From CAZGAH01 sp964523295 (GTDB lineage: Bacteria; Desulfobacterota; Desulfovibrionia; Desulfovibrionales; Desulfovibrionaceae), in contig CAZGAH010000014.1 in the NCBI GenBank assembly GCA_964523295.1, positions 1 through 61,627 on the forward strand: a stretch of DNA of 61,627 nucleotides. Direction: 5' to 3'. Below are positions 26,306 through 35,004 of this stretch, piece after piece. The position numbers and the translations under genes were made by a program. Within the stretch, counting starts at the first letter, position 1. Each line of letters starts with the position of its first letter. The notes below the pieces were generated by a model, which made no database searches, was not told the DNA's origin, and worked only from the letters and a program-made list of their open reading frames with translations.

Positions 26306-26314
26306 GGGGGGGGG
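26306..26314. repeat. G9 homopolymer tract
   Basis: Nine consecutive G in the noncoding stretch upstream of the K+ channel gene. Confidence 0.9.
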
Positions 26315-26698
26315 ATAGTCATAGACATGAAAAATCAGGTTCTTCAACGTGAAGTAGATTTTGCCTTCAGCGCCCCTGGCAGCCTGCACATCTTGCAGGA
26401 AACACGCTGATAGGGTTGAATTCCCTGAGCGTCGGATATTTATGGCATCTTCAGAAATCCTTCACAGGACTACATCATGTCGGAGCTGCCTCTGCTGAGG
26501 AAATAGAAGCTAAAATCTGATAAACCCATCGGTGATCCTTGCTACCATAGCTGTTTTTCCCGGAGAGCCGAAGCAGTCGAAGGAGGCAAATTCAACAGGG
26601 AACACCGAAGAACCAAAAATGAGTATTGACGTTCTCTAGGCTTTTAGCAGTTCACAGCTCATGGAAAAAGTCTAGAGCACGTAAGCGTGTGCCCTTAT

Positions 26699-26733
26699 GA
26701 CTATACGGTTTGAGGAGGCTAGAGGCAATAGGC
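26699..26733 (+). repeat. Direct repeat copy 2 (imperfect, about 35 nt)
   Basis: It begins GACTATACGGTTT, identical to the start of the copy at 22327 and similar after that. Both copies lie in noncoding DNA on either side of the potassium-transport genes. Confidence 0.6.
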
Positions 26734-27004
26734 AAAAATCAGTTGACAGAGATGTAATGAAAGGTCTGCACGGACAGTGGAGACATTTTCAGTGTTCGAT
26801 TTTCCCAGCATTTTCCTCTTGAGCTCTCCGCCAAGTAGCGCGTATTATACACCTCCCGAAGTGCGAGATGGAGGCGTGACCAATTGTCGCATTGAATCGG
26901 AGATGACGCCGGGCTGATCTGCCAAAGCGCGCGACGCGTGCTGGCTATCCCCGGTGCTCAATCGTCCCTCTTCATCACAAATAATTCCCTGTACGGCATT
27001 TCTC

Positions 27005-27033
27005 TTGCCAAGGCATGAAAAAGCATGTATAGC
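27005..27033 (+). promoter_or_regulatory. Candidate sigma70 promoter of the rpsB operon
   Basis: TTGCCA at 27005-27010 and TATAGC at 27028-27033 with an ideal 17-base spacer. A start near 27040 leaves a leader of about 135 nt before rpsB. Confidence 0.55.
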
Positions 27034-27076
27034 GTCTCGTTGCTATATAACACACATCCTGGTCTTGCCCTGGGTG

Positions 27077-27120
27077 TCCGTTGGGAACGCTCCCCACAGG
27101 GGGGAGACGGAGAGAACGGA
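27077..27120 (+). promoter_or_regulatory. Structured rpsB leader, possible S2 autoregulatory site
   Basis: An outer stem TCCGTT (27077-27082) with AACGGA (27115-27120) encloses an inner stem CTCCCC (27090-27095) with GGGGAG (27101-27106). Leaders of rpsB-tsf operons are often bound by ribosomal protein S2 to repress translation. That this structure is the S2 site is inferred from position only. Confidence 0.45.
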
Positions 27121-27174
27121 TCAGGGCGTCACAAAGTCAGGATGGAGGGTAAACCCACACACAAGGAGAGGTAT

Positions 27175-27963
27175 ATGGCGTACGTTACCATGAAGCAGAT
27201 GCTGGAAACCGGCGTGCATTTCGGCCATCAGACCCGGCGCTGGAATCCCAAAATGCGGCAGTACATTTTCGGCGCTCGCAACGGGATCCACATCATCGAC
27301 CTGCAGCAGACGGTGAAGCTTTTCCAGAAAGCGCATGACGCGATTGTGGACACCATAGTGAACGGCGGCAAGCTGATTTTCGTCGGCACCAAGCGGCAGG
27401 CTCAGGAGTCGGTGAAGGCCGAGGCCGAGCGTTGCGGCATGTTTTCCGTCACCAATCGCTGGATGGGCGGAACCCTTACCAATTTTCAGACGATACGCAA
27501 AAGCATCGATCGGCTCCACAAGCTGGAAGGCATGTTCGAAGACGGCAGCGTAAATCGTTTCTTCAAGAAAGAGGTGCTGCAGTTTCAGCGCGAGCTCGAC
27601 AAGTTGCGCGACGCGCTGGGCGGCATCAAGTCCATGGACGGTTTGCCGCAAATGGCGTTTATCGTGGACCCCAAGCGAGAAGAAATCGCCGTGCAGGAAT
27701 GCCGGCGCCTGCATATTCCCATTGCGGCGATCGTAGACACCAACTGCGATCCCGATGTCATCGACTACGTCATTCCGGGCAATGACGACGCGATCCGGGC
27801 CATCAAGCTCTTCGTCGCGCACATTGCCGACGCCTGCCTCGAGGGCCAGGCCATGCAAAAGGAACAGCCCTCCAAGGCGGAGATGTCGGCAGGAGCTGAA
27901 AAGCCCGAAGCCCCGGTGGCGGCTGACAATGGCGCGAACCTTGGCGACGACACTGACGAGTAA
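27175..27963 (+). CDS. rpsB: 30S ribosomal protein S2
   Basis: A 262-residue S2, part of the small-subunit platform. The family core is plain: V-H-F-G-H-Q-T-R-R-W-N-P-K-M near residue 15, G-T-K-R-Q-A near 75, V-T-N-R-W-M-G-G-T-L-T-N, and I-V-D-T-N-C-D-P near 190. The last 35 residues are an acidic tail. The start at 27175 is fixed by AAGGAG six bases upstream and by homology; a longer frame from 27025 is leader. It is the first gene of a nine-gene operon. Confidence 0.97.
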   Translation: MAYVTMKQMLETGVHFGHQTRRWNPKMRQYIFGARNGIHIIDLQQTVKLFQKAHDAIVDTIVNGGKLIFVGTKRQAQESVKAEAERCGMFSVTNRWMGGTLTNFQTIRKSIDRLHKLEGMFEDGSVNRFFKKEVLQFQRELDKLRDALGGIKSMDGLPQMAFIVDPKREEIAVQECRRLHIPIAAIVDTNCDPDVIDYVIPGNDDAIRAIKLFVAHIADACLEGQAMQKEQPSKAEMSAGAEKPEAPVAADNGANLGDDTDE

Positions 27964-27987
27964 CCTCATTTTTCAGGAGACGATATA

Positions 27988-28590
27988 ATGGCGATCACTG
28001 CGCAAATGGTGAAGGAGCTTCGGGACAAGACCGGAGCGGGTATGATGGACTGCAAAAAGGCCCTGGCCGAGACTGGCGGGGATGAAGAGCGCGCTGTTGC
28101 CCTGCTGCGGCAGAAAGGGTTGTCCAAGGCGGCCAAGCGCGCCGGTCGGGCCACTTCCGAAGGCCTGATCGGCTCGTATATCCACTCCACGGGCAAGATC
28201 GGGGTCATGGTCGAATTGAAATGCGAAACCGACTTCGTGGCGCGCAACGAGCGCTTTCAGCAGTTGGCGAAAGATCTGGCCATGCAGGTCGCCGCGGCCA
28301 GCCCTCTGTATCTGAGCCCTGAGGACGTGCCCCAGGAGCTTTTGGAGAAGGAGAGTGCAATCTACCGGGAGCAGGCCCTGCAGGAAGGCAAACCGGAAAA
28401 GATTCTGGACAAGATCCTCGAAGGCCGGGTGAAGAAATTCTATCAGGAAGTCTGTCTGCTCGAACAGGCCTTTATCAAAGACGACAAACGGGCCGTCAAG
28501 GACCTCGTCGCCGACGTTGTCGCCGTGCTGGGTGAGAACATCCAGGTCGGGCGTTTCGTCCGGATGGTATTGGGCGAGGACGAGAAATAG
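27988..28590 (+). CDS. tsf: Translation elongation factor Ts
   Basis: A 200-residue EF-Ts, the GDP/GTP exchange factor for EF-Tu. The signature L-R-D-K-T-G-A-G-M-M-D-C-K-K-A-L is at residues 11-26, and V-E-L-K-C-E-T-D-F-V-A-R-N marks the core. It is a short form (E. coli is about 283 residues), as in many bacteria that lack part of the second subdomain. It sits 24 nt after rpsB with AGGAGA before the ATG. Confidence 0.96.
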   Translation: MAITAQMVKELRDKTGAGMMDCKKALAETGGDEERAVALLRQKGLSKAAKRAGRATSEGLIGSYIHSTGKIGVMVELKCETDFVARNERFQQLAKDLAMQVAAASPLYLSPEDVPQELLEKESAIYREQALQEGKPEKILDKILEGRVKKFYQEVCLLEQAFIKDDKRAVKDLVADVVAVLGENIQVGRFVRMVLGEDEK

Positions 28591-28696
28591 CATTGGACGG
28601 CCTTTTCGCGGCGTCGGCAGTCTTTGCCGGCGCCGCGGGCCAGGCCTCCAGGACGTCGTTCAGCAATCCGGGGCACGCGCCCTGTCGAGGAGAGCC

Positions 28697-29416
28697 ATGG
28701 CTACGTTACGATACCGCCGGATTCTTCTGAAACTCTCCGGTGAAGCCCTGGCCGGGAAAAAGGATTTCGGCATCGATCCCGCGACGCTCGCCGCGTTCAG
28801 CAAAGAGATAGCCGAAGTTGTCGAGCTGGGCGTGCAGCTGTCCCTGGTTATCGGCGGGGGCAACATTTTTCGCGGTCTGTCCGCCTCGGAGCAGGGCATG
28901 GACCGGGCCACGGCCGATTACATGGGCATGTTGGCCACGGTCATGAATTCGCTGGCCGTTCAGGACGCCCTGGAACAGATCGGAATGCAGACCCGCGTGC
29001 TCTCTGCCATTACCATGCGGGAGGTGGCCGAGCCGTATATCCGGCGACGGGCATTGCGGCATCTGGAGAAAGGCCGCATTGTCATTTTCGCCGCCGGGAC
29101 TGGCAATCCTTTTTTTACCACCGATACGGCGGCAGCCCTGCGGGCCATGGAGACCAAATCCGAGGCCATTCTCAAGGCGACGCTGGTTGACGGCGTCTAC
29201 GACAAGGATCCTCGCCGTCACGAGGACGCGACCATGTTCACCGCGTTGCGCTACAGCGAGGCATTGCAGCGCAATCTCAAGATCATGGACTCCACGGCCA
29301 TCTCTCTGGCCATGGACAATCAGCTGCCTATCATCGTATTCAACCTGCTCGTTTCGGGTAACATCAAACGCGTAGTTCTGGGTGATAACGTCGGCACGAT
29401 CGTCGAAGGAGGATAA
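28697..29416 (+). CDS. pyrH: UMP kinase
   Basis: A 239-residue hexameric UMP kinase of the amino-acid-kinase fold, making UDP from UMP. Visible are L-K-L-S-G-E-A-L near residue 11, V-I-G-G-G-N-I-F-R-G near 50, F-A-A-G-T-G-N-P-F-F-T-T-D near 130 and V-D-G-V-Y-D-K-D-P near 160. The ATG at 28697 follows GAGGAGA; the frame is open further up without a better start. 106 nt separate it from tsf, the widest gap in the operon. Confidence 0.96.
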   Translation: MATLRYRRILLKLSGEALAGKKDFGIDPATLAAFSKEIAEVVELGVQLSLVIGGGNIFRGLSASEQGMDRATADYMGMLATVMNSLAVQDALEQIGMQTRVLSAITMREVAEPYIRRRALRHLEKGRIVIFAAGTGNPFFTTDTAAALRAMETKSEAILKATLVDGVYDKDPRRHEDATMFTALRYSEALQRNLKIMDSTAISLAMDNQLPIIVFNLLVSGNIKRVVLGDNVGTIVEGG

Positions 29417-29421
29417 GCTAC

Positions 29422-29976
29422 ATGGATGCCGTCTTGAAGGACTCTCGGGAGCGGATGGACAAGGCCATTCAGGGACTGAACAAGGAATTTTCCAAGCTGC
29501 GGACCGGACGTGCTTCCGCCGTACTCGTCGAGGACATACGTATCGACTATTACGGAACCCCGACGCCGCTGAGCCAGATCGCCTCGATTGCCGTGCCCGA
29601 CAGTCGGACGATCACCATTCAGCCTTGGGACAGGAATGCTTTCAGCGATATCGACAAAGGCATCCTCAAGTCCGACCTGGGGCTCAATCCGGTCAATGAC
29701 GGCAAGATTATCCGCATTTCCATCCCGCCGCTGACCGAAGAGCGTCGCAAAGAGCTGGCCAAGGTGGCGAAAAAGTTCACCGAAGAGGCCAAGGTCGCCA
29801 TTCGCAACGTGCGGCGCGACGCCAACGAGCTGCTCAAGAAGAAGAAAAACGACAAGACGATCACCGAGGACCAGATGCACAAGGCCCAGGAGGACATCCA
29901 GAAGTTGACCGACGAGTATGTCCGCAAGGCCGAGCAGACCCTCACTGACAAAGAAAAGGAAATCATGGAGATTTAA
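29422..29976 (+). CDS. frr: Ribosome recycling factor
   Basis: A 184-residue RRF, which with EF-G splits post-termination ribosomes. The family marks are L-R-T-G-R-A-S near residue 26, Y-Y-G-T-P-T-P-L near 43, and I-P-P-L-T-E-E-R-R-K-E-L near 101, with the long three-helix bundle around them. AAGGAGG overlaps the end of pyrH, only five bases before this gene. The normal length is 185. Confidence 0.97.
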   Translation: MDAVLKDSRERMDKAIQGLNKEFSKLRTGRASAVLVEDIRIDYYGTPTPLSQIASIAVPDSRTITIQPWDRNAFSDIDKGILKSDLGLNPVNDGKIIRISIPPLTEERRKELAKVAKKFTEEAKVAIRNVRRDANELLKKKKNDKTITEDQMHKAQEDIQKLTDEYVRKAEQTLTDKEKEIMEI

Positions 29977-30691
29977 GCTGACTGCGCCAACTCTTCCCGC
30001 CCATGTCGCCATCATCATGGATGGCAACGGTCGCTGGGCCACCCAGCGGGGTCTTTCCCGCAGTCAGGGCCACAAGGCCGGCACCGAGACTGCCAAGGCC
30101 ACAGTGACCGCCTGTCGAGAGCTGGGTATCCGGCATCTGACGCTCTATACCTTTTCCCGGGAGAACTGGTCCAGGCCGGCAGATGAAATCCGCACTCTTT
30201 TCGATCTGCTTGTTCAGTTTTTACGCAAGGAACTGCCCAGTCTCATGGAACAGAACATCCGGATGCACGTCTTCGGCGAGCTTGCGGAGATGCCGCTCGC
30301 CGTGCGCAAGGTGCTCCAGCACGCCATGAAGAAGACCGCCGGGTTCGACGCCATGCACCTCAATCTGGCGCTCAACTATTCCGGGCGGGCCGAACTCGTC
30401 CGCGCGTGCCGTGAACTCGTGCGCGAGGGCCTGGATCCGGCCGACGTGACCGAGGAGGCGCTCAGCAGCCGTCTCTATTCCGCCGGACAGCCCGACCCCG
30501 ATCTCATCATCCGCACCAGCGGCGAGTTGCGTATTTCCAATTTTTTGCTTTTCCAGGCGGCGTACAGTGAATTCTATTTCACGGAGACCCTCTGGCCCGA
30601 TTTTGACCAGAACGAGCTGCAGCGCGCGCTCGAGGCCTACCGGAACCGCCAGCGGCGTTTCGGTCAGACCGGAGAGCAGTCGCGCCCATGA
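29918..30691 (+). CDS. uppS: Isoprenyl transferase (undecaprenyl diphosphate synthase)
   Basis: A cis-prenyltransferase that makes the C55 lipid carrier for peptidoglycan and O-antigen. H-V-A-I-I-M-D-G-N-G-R-W-A holds the catalytic Asp, and R-T-S-G-E-L-R-I-S-N-F-L is the C-terminal signature. The only ATG, at 29918, lies inside frr and adds about 20 odd residues. A CTG at 29978 with GGAG seven bases upstream would begin right where homologues begin, so the true start is uncertain. Its stop overlaps the next gene. Confidence 0.94.
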   Translation: MSARPSRPSLTKKRKSWRFKLTAPTLPAHVAIIMDGNGRWATQRGLSRSQGHKAGTETAKATVTACRELGIRHLTLYTFSRENWSRPADEIRTLFDLLVQFLRKELPSLMEQNIRMHVFGELAEMPLAVRKVLQHAMKKTAGFDAMHLNLALNYSGRAELVRACRELVREGLDPADVTEEALSSRLYSAGQPDPDLIIRTSGELRISNFLLFQAAYSEFYFTETLWPDFDQNELQRALEAYRNRQRRFGQTGEQSRP

Positions 30692-31509
30692 GTCTTTCTT
30701 CCCATCATCTGCGCTGGCTCACCTCCCTGGCGCTGCTGCCCTTGCTGGGCGTGCTGATTTACCTGGGCGAATGGTATCTCTTTGGCGGGATCGTGCTCTT
30801 CAGCACGCTTGGCCAGTATGAATTCTATTCCCTGCTCTGGCCCGAGCGCGAGCGTCGGGGCTGGAAATGGGCCGGCGTGTCGGGTGGTGCTGCACTGCTG
30901 CTCTTCGCCCGGCTCTGGCCCGCGCAATCGCCGGCAACGCTGCTGCTTATCGCCTTCTGGGCCGCCAATCTCGGATTTCTCGTCCAATACAGCCGCCGGC
31001 CCCTGCAGACGCGCTATGCCGACTGCCTGATTCTCCTGGCCGGTCTTTTTTATCTTCCCCTGATGTTGCAGTCCTTTTTCGTTTTCACTCCCGCGGAGAC
31101 CGTCCTGGTGCTCATCGCCACGTTCGCCTCCGACACCGGGGCCTATTACGCGGGAACCTGGTTCGGGCGCCGTAAGATTTGGCCCTCCATCAGCCCCAAG
31201 AAGACCTGGGCCGGCAGCGCAGGCGGCCTTGTACTCTGCGCTACGTGCTGCCTCGTGCTGGGTGTGCTGGTTGACGGCTGGCCCTGGCGCGCGACCGGGT
31301 GGTGGATGTGGCCTCTTCTCGGTCTGCTCCTGAACTGCGCCGCCCAGGCCGGCGACTTTTTCGAATCCGCGCTCAAGCGCTCGCTCGAAGCCAAGGATTC
31401 CGGATCCTTTTTGCCTGGACACGGCGGCGTGCTCGACCGCATCGACAGCCTGCTGCTGGTGGTGCCCGTCTACGCCGTCTGGCGCACCATTTTCGCCATT
31501 TCACCCTGA
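30688..31509 (+). CDS. cdsA: Phosphatidate cytidylyltransferase
   Basis: A 273-residue inner-membrane enzyme making CDP-diacylglycerol from phosphatidate and CTP, the branch point of phospholipid synthesis. It has about seven membrane helices. The signature region S-D-T-G-A-Y-Y-A-G ... P-S-I-S-P-K-K-T-W-A-G and the terminal L-P-G-H-G-G-V-L-D-R-I-D-S-L are intact. The ATG overlaps the uppS stop by four bases (ATGA), so translation is coupled. Confidence 0.95.
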   Translation: MSLSSHHLRWLTSLALLPLLGVLIYLGEWYLFGGIVLFSTLGQYEFYSLLWPERERRGWKWAGVSGGAALLLFARLWPAQSPATLLLIAFWAANLGFLVQYSRRPLQTRYADCLILLAGLFYLPLMLQSFFVFTPAETVLVLIATFASDTGAYYAGTWFGRRKIWPSISPKKTWAGSAGGLVLCATCCLVLGVLVDGWPWRATGWWMWPLLGLLLNCAAQAGDFFESALKRSLEAKDSGSFLPGHGGVLDRIDSLLLVVPVYAVWRTIFAISP

Positions 31510-31563
31510 GTCCGACCGGGCCTTCGTGGTCGGGGCGCCCGGGCAACGACAAGGATATAGTAC

Positions 31564-32814
31564 ATGCATACGGGGACCTATATCTCGCCGCTTCCCGCCG
31601 ACAGGCTCGCTGACGACTTCCCCCGACGTCTGGCGGTATTGGGCAGCACCGGGTCTATCGGCGTCAACGCGCTCAAGGTGGTCGAGGCGCACCCCACGCT
31701 GTTCACCGTCGCGGCCCTGGCCGGCGCGCGCAATGTCGGACTCCTGGCCGCGCAGGCCGCCCGCTGGCGGCCACGCTGGCTTGCCGTCATCGACGTACAC
31801 GCGGCGAAAGAACTGGCCTCGCTGCTGCCATCGGGCTATCATCCCGAGATTCTTGTCGGTCCCGAGGGCTACGTGACCATGGCCGGGCTGCCGGAGGCGC
31901 CTTACGTGCTCTCCGCCCAGGTAGGGGCGGCCGGACTTCCGCCCACGGTCGCCGCAGCCCGGGCTGGCAAGGTCATCGCCCTTGCCAACAAGGAATCGCT
32001 GGTCCTGGCCGGTCCGCTGCTCCGCACGCTCTGCCAGGCTTCCGGGGCGGTGATTCTGCCCGTGGACTCGGAACACAACGCCATTTTTCAGTGTCTGGTC
32101 GGGCACGAGGCGGCCAACGTGACCCGCATCATTCTCACGGCCTCGGGCGGACCGTTTCGTGGAAAGGACCGGGCCTTCCTGGAGCAGGTCACCCCGGCGG
32201 CCGCGCTCGATCACCCCAACTGGTCCATGGGGCCCAAAATCAGCGTGGATTCGGCAACCCTGATGAACAAGGGCCTGGAATTCATCGAGGCAACGATGCT
32301 CTATGGCCTTGGCGGCGATCGCATCCAGGTTGTCGTGCATCCGCAAAGCGTCGTCCATTCGCTGGTCGAGTACCACGACGGCACGCAGCTGGCGCACCTC
32401 GGACCGCCGGACATGCGTATCCCCATTGCGTATTGCCTGGGCTTTCCCCGACGGCTCGCGCTGAATGTTCCGCCCCTGGATCTGATCCTCCGCGGCAGCT
32501 TGACTTTCGAAGAACCCGATTTATCCTCCTTTCCATGCCTCAAGCTGGCCATGGATGCCATCGATCCGCGCCTGGCCGGCCCCGGTCATCCCGTGATCCT
32601 GAACGCCGCGAATGAAGTGGCTGTGGAACATTTCCTGGCCGGAAAGATTCCCTTTCTCGCCATCCCCGACCTCGTGGCCAGGGCCATGAGCGCTATCGCC
32701 CACGCGGCCGCTCCGGCGCCAGCCTTCACGGCGCTGCCTCTCGAGGATATCCTGGCCCTCGACCAGCGGACCCGCACCGTCGTTGCCGGATGGATCGAAC
32801 AGGACTACCGCTGA
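31564..32814 (+). CDS. dxr: 1-deoxy-D-xylulose 5-phosphate reductoisomerase
   Basis: A 416-residue enzyme of the non-mevalonate isoprenoid pathway, NADPH-dependent, forming methylerythritol phosphate. The nucleotide site is V-L-G-S-T-G-S-I-G near residue 25. L-A-N-K-E-S-L-V, P-V-D-S-E-H-N-A-I-F-Q and M-N-K-G-L-E-F-I-E-A hold the metal and substrate ligands. AAGGA lies eight bases before the ATG. It feeds the same lipid-carrier route as uppS in this operon. Confidence 0.96.
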   Translation: MHTGTYISPLPADRLADDFPRRLAVLGSTGSIGVNALKVVEAHPTLFTVAALAGARNVGLLAAQAARWRPRWLAVIDVHAAKELASLLPSGYHPEILVGPEGYVTMAGLPEAPYVLSAQVGAAGLPPTVAAARAGKVIALANKESLVLAGPLLRTLCQASGAVILPVDSEHNAIFQCLVGHEAANVTRIILTASGGPFRGKDRAFLEQVTPAAALDHPNWSMGPKISVDSATLMNKGLEFIEATMLYGLGGDRIQVVVHPQSVVHSLVEYHDGTQLAHLGPPDMRIPIAYCLGFPRRLALNVPPLDLILRGSLTFEEPDLSSFPCLKLAMDAIDPRLAGPGHPVILNAANEVAVEHFLAGKIPFLAIPDLVARAMSAIAHAAAPAPAFTALPLEDILALDQRTRTVVAGWIEQDYR

Positions 32815-32851
32815 GCCCTTGCAGCGAAGACCCTCAACCGGAATTGGAGTC

Positions 32852-33928
32852 ATGCTGACAACTGTCACCATCATTATCGTTCTCGGACTGCTGATCGCCT
32901 TTCATGAACTCGGCCATTTTCTGGTCGCCAAGTGGCTTGGGATCGGCGTACGGACTTTTTCCCTGGGCTTTCCCCCGCGGCTTGTCTCGTTCAAGCGCAA
33001 TAAAACCGAATACCGCCTTTGCGCCATTCCTCTGGGGGGCTATGTCCAGCTCGTCGGCGAGCGGAACGAGGAAGAACTCCCGGATGGCTTTACCCCGGAG
33101 CACAGCTTTGTTCTACGTCCGCCCTGGCACCGGATGCTCGTGGTCCTGGCCGGACCGGTTTTCAACTTTGTTCTGGCCTGGCTCATCTACTGGGGATTGT
33201 TCTGGGCCCAGGGGATCAGCGAGCCCTTGCCGATTATCGGCGAAATCACCAAGGACAGCCCGGCTGCCATGGCCGGGGTGCACCCCGGAGACCGGATCCT
33301 GCGCATCGACGGCACTCCCATTCCCTACTGGCAGAATCTTTCCGATATCGTCAAATCCAGCCAGGGCAAGGCCCTGACCTTCGACATCGCGCGAAAGGAC
33401 GCCACCCTGACCCTGCAGATTACGCCGGAGATCCTGGGGCAGCAGAATATCTTCGGCGAGGTGGTGCAAACGCCGCTCATAGGCGTCAAGCCCACGGGCG
33501 AATTCGAAGCCATCAGGCTTGGCCCCTTTTCCGCCGCTACCGCTGCCAGCAAAGAGGTCTGGCGGATCATCGCCTCCATCGGGCAGGTCATCGTCAAGCT
33601 CATCAGCCAGGTCGTACCCTTCAAGCAGGTAGGCGGGCCGATCATGATTGCCGAACTCGTGGCCCAGCAGGTCAAGCACGGTCTGGCCAATGTCCTGCTG
33701 CTCACGGCGGTCATCAGCGTGAATCTGGGCCTGTTCAACCTTTTCCCCATTCCCGTGCTGGACGGAGGACACCTCCTGTTCCTGACGATTGAAACCATCA
33801 TCCGGCGGCCAGTCAGTCCGCGCGTTCAGGAGTATACGACCAGGGCCGGCCTGGCCATGCTGTTGCTGCTCATGCTCTGCGCTACGTTCAACGACCTTCA
33901 GCGCCATTTCCCCTGGCTCACCTTCTGA
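32852..33928 (+). CDS. rseP: Site-2 membrane zinc protease RseP
   Basis: A 358-residue intramembrane metalloprotease that cleaves anti-sigma factors and remnant signal peptides. The zinc motif is H-E-L-G-H in the first helix and the third ligand lies in N-L-F-P-I-P-V-L-D-G-G-H. A single PDZ domain is at about 115-200 (E. coli has two). The start at 32852 matches the family; its ribosome site (GGAG, two bases away) is poor, and a longer frame from 32783 overlaps dxr. Confidence 0.94.
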   Translation: MLTTVTIIIVLGLLIAFHELGHFLVAKWLGIGVRTFSLGFPPRLVSFKRNKTEYRLCAIPLGGYVQLVGERNEEELPDGFTPEHSFVLRPPWHRMLVVLAGPVFNFVLAWLIYWGLFWAQGISEPLPIIGEITKDSPAAMAGVHPGDRILRIDGTPIPYWQNLSDIVKSSQGKALTFDIARKDATLTLQITPEILGQQNIFGEVVQTPLIGVKPTGEFEAIRLGPFSAATAASKEVWRIIASIGQVIVKLISQVVPFKQVGGPIMIAELVAQQVKHGLANVLLLTAVISVNLGLFNLFPIPVLDGGHLLFLTIETIIRRPVSPRVQEYTTRAGLAMLLLLMLCATFNDLQRHFPWLTF

Positions 33929-33933
33929 CGCCC

Positions 33934-34734
33934 ATGATTCTGGCACTCAACGGCGCCGAGGACCGTCTGCAGATTGTCCTCGGCCGCCGTGACAACACCG
34001 GAGAGCGTCTCCTTCTTCTCCACGCGCAGGAATGGGTCGTTCCTGGTCAAAGCGCGCGCTTTCTCGTCCCCGGAATCCGCAACGCACTGGACCAGGCCGG
34101 GGCAAGACCCGGAGATATCCGCGGCATCGCCTGCGTCCGCGGCCCCGGCGGATTCACCGGGCTGCGCCTCGTCCTGAGCACGGCCCTGGGCCTGTCCAAG
34201 GCACTGGGCATTCCGCTGGCCGGGATGGACTACCTCCCGTTGCTCGCAGCCGGCGCTGCCCGGTTGGCGGAGGCCTTCGAATCGCCGCCGTCATCTGCGC
34301 TCTGGGTCATGACGCACGCGCGCCGCGATCAAGTCTACTGCCAGGACTTCGAACTCGAATCCGGCACAGCGCGTCCGCTCCGGCCTGTTCAGGCCCTTTC
34401 GCTGGAGCAGACCTGGCAGGCCCTGCTTGCCAGTCTGGCCCCCGCTCTGCTCCTGGGCAGCGGACTGCGGCGCAACCTCGACTTTTTTCTCGGCCGAATG
34501 CCGGCCTGCAATCAGGCGCACACCCTCCGCCTGCTCCCTGCCTGCTGCGACTACCCGCTGCCGGAAACCGTCCTGGCCATGGCCGAACAGGCACCCTACG
34601 CCCTGGACCCCGTGGAACCCTGCTACCTCCGGGCCTCGGACGCGGAGACCAATCTTGGCCAGATGGCAAAAAAGAGAGGCCTTTGTCCCGAGGAAATCGC
34701 CCGGGAATTCACCCGGCTGACCCGGAGGGACTGA
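33934..34734 (+). CDS. tsaB: tRNA threonylcarbamoyladenosine synthesis protein TsaB
   Basis: A 266-residue ASKHA-fold partner of TsaD in making t6A37 of ANN-decoding tRNAs. The best conserved segment, V-R-G-P-G-G-F-T-G-L-R at about 68-78, is present. The N-terminus I-L-A-L-N-G-A-E-D departs from the usual L-A-I-D-T-S. The C-terminal third is divergent, as is common. It closes the operon five bases after rseP, and a strong hairpin follows. Confidence 0.88.
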   Translation: MILALNGAEDRLQIVLGRRDNTGERLLLLHAQEWVVPGQSARFLVPGIRNALDQAGARPGDIRGIACVRGPGGFTGLRLVLSTALGLSKALGIPLAGMDYLPLLAAGAARLAEAFESPPSSALWVMTHARRDQVYCQDFELESGTARPLRPVQALSLEQTWQALLASLAPALLLGSGLRRNLDFFLGRMPACNQAHTLRLLPACCDYPLPETVLAMAEQAPYALDPVEPCYLRASDAETNLGQMAKKRGLCPEEIAREFTRLTRRD

Positions 34735-34765
34735 ATCGCGGACCAGCGCTTTCTGCTCCTACGGC

Positions 34766-34801
34766 AATGCAAAAGGCTGCCCTCGGGCAGCCTTTTGCAT
34801 T
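34766..34801. terminator. Strong 17-bp terminator-like hairpin after tsaB
   Basis: A perfect 17-base inverted repeat (AATGCAAAAGGCTGCCC and its complement) with a two-base centre. AAAA in one arm and TTTT in the other make it usable on both strands. It ends the rpsB-tsaB operon. Confidence 0.8.
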
Positions 34802-35004
34802 ACGAAATATGATCGGCACACAGGATCATCCGACCCGGAAGCACGCACTCCTCTCGACCGTTTGCGTCCCAGAAGAGGCATCGCCGGGCGGATGCATCGT
34901 GTGCCGGGCAGAGCCAGGACTTGTCACATTGAAAACCGCCGGACAACTCAAGCGGTTCATGCCCTTCAGCCGGAGAAGACCTGGCCGACCGGCTTCCCCG
35001 TGGA

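Larger units (their letters stand above)
26092..27004. other. Long noncoding stretch with a G9 tract and repeat copy 2
   Basis: About 0.9 kb with lower GC than the core and no frame backed by a ribosome site. A G9 tract is at 26306-26314 and an imperfect repeat is at 26699. It may be decayed DNA from an older insertion. No tRNA or transposase remnant is recognised. Confidence 0.5.

Noticed and set aside
26114..26410. A 98-codon frame crossing the G9 tract upstream of the K+ channel
   Set aside because: No ribosome site, and the product is a poly-glycine stretch with no family resemblance.
26092..27004. Possible tRNA or transposase remnant in the long noncoding stretch
   Set aside because: No cloverleaf, no CCA end and no transposase motif could be read in either strand.
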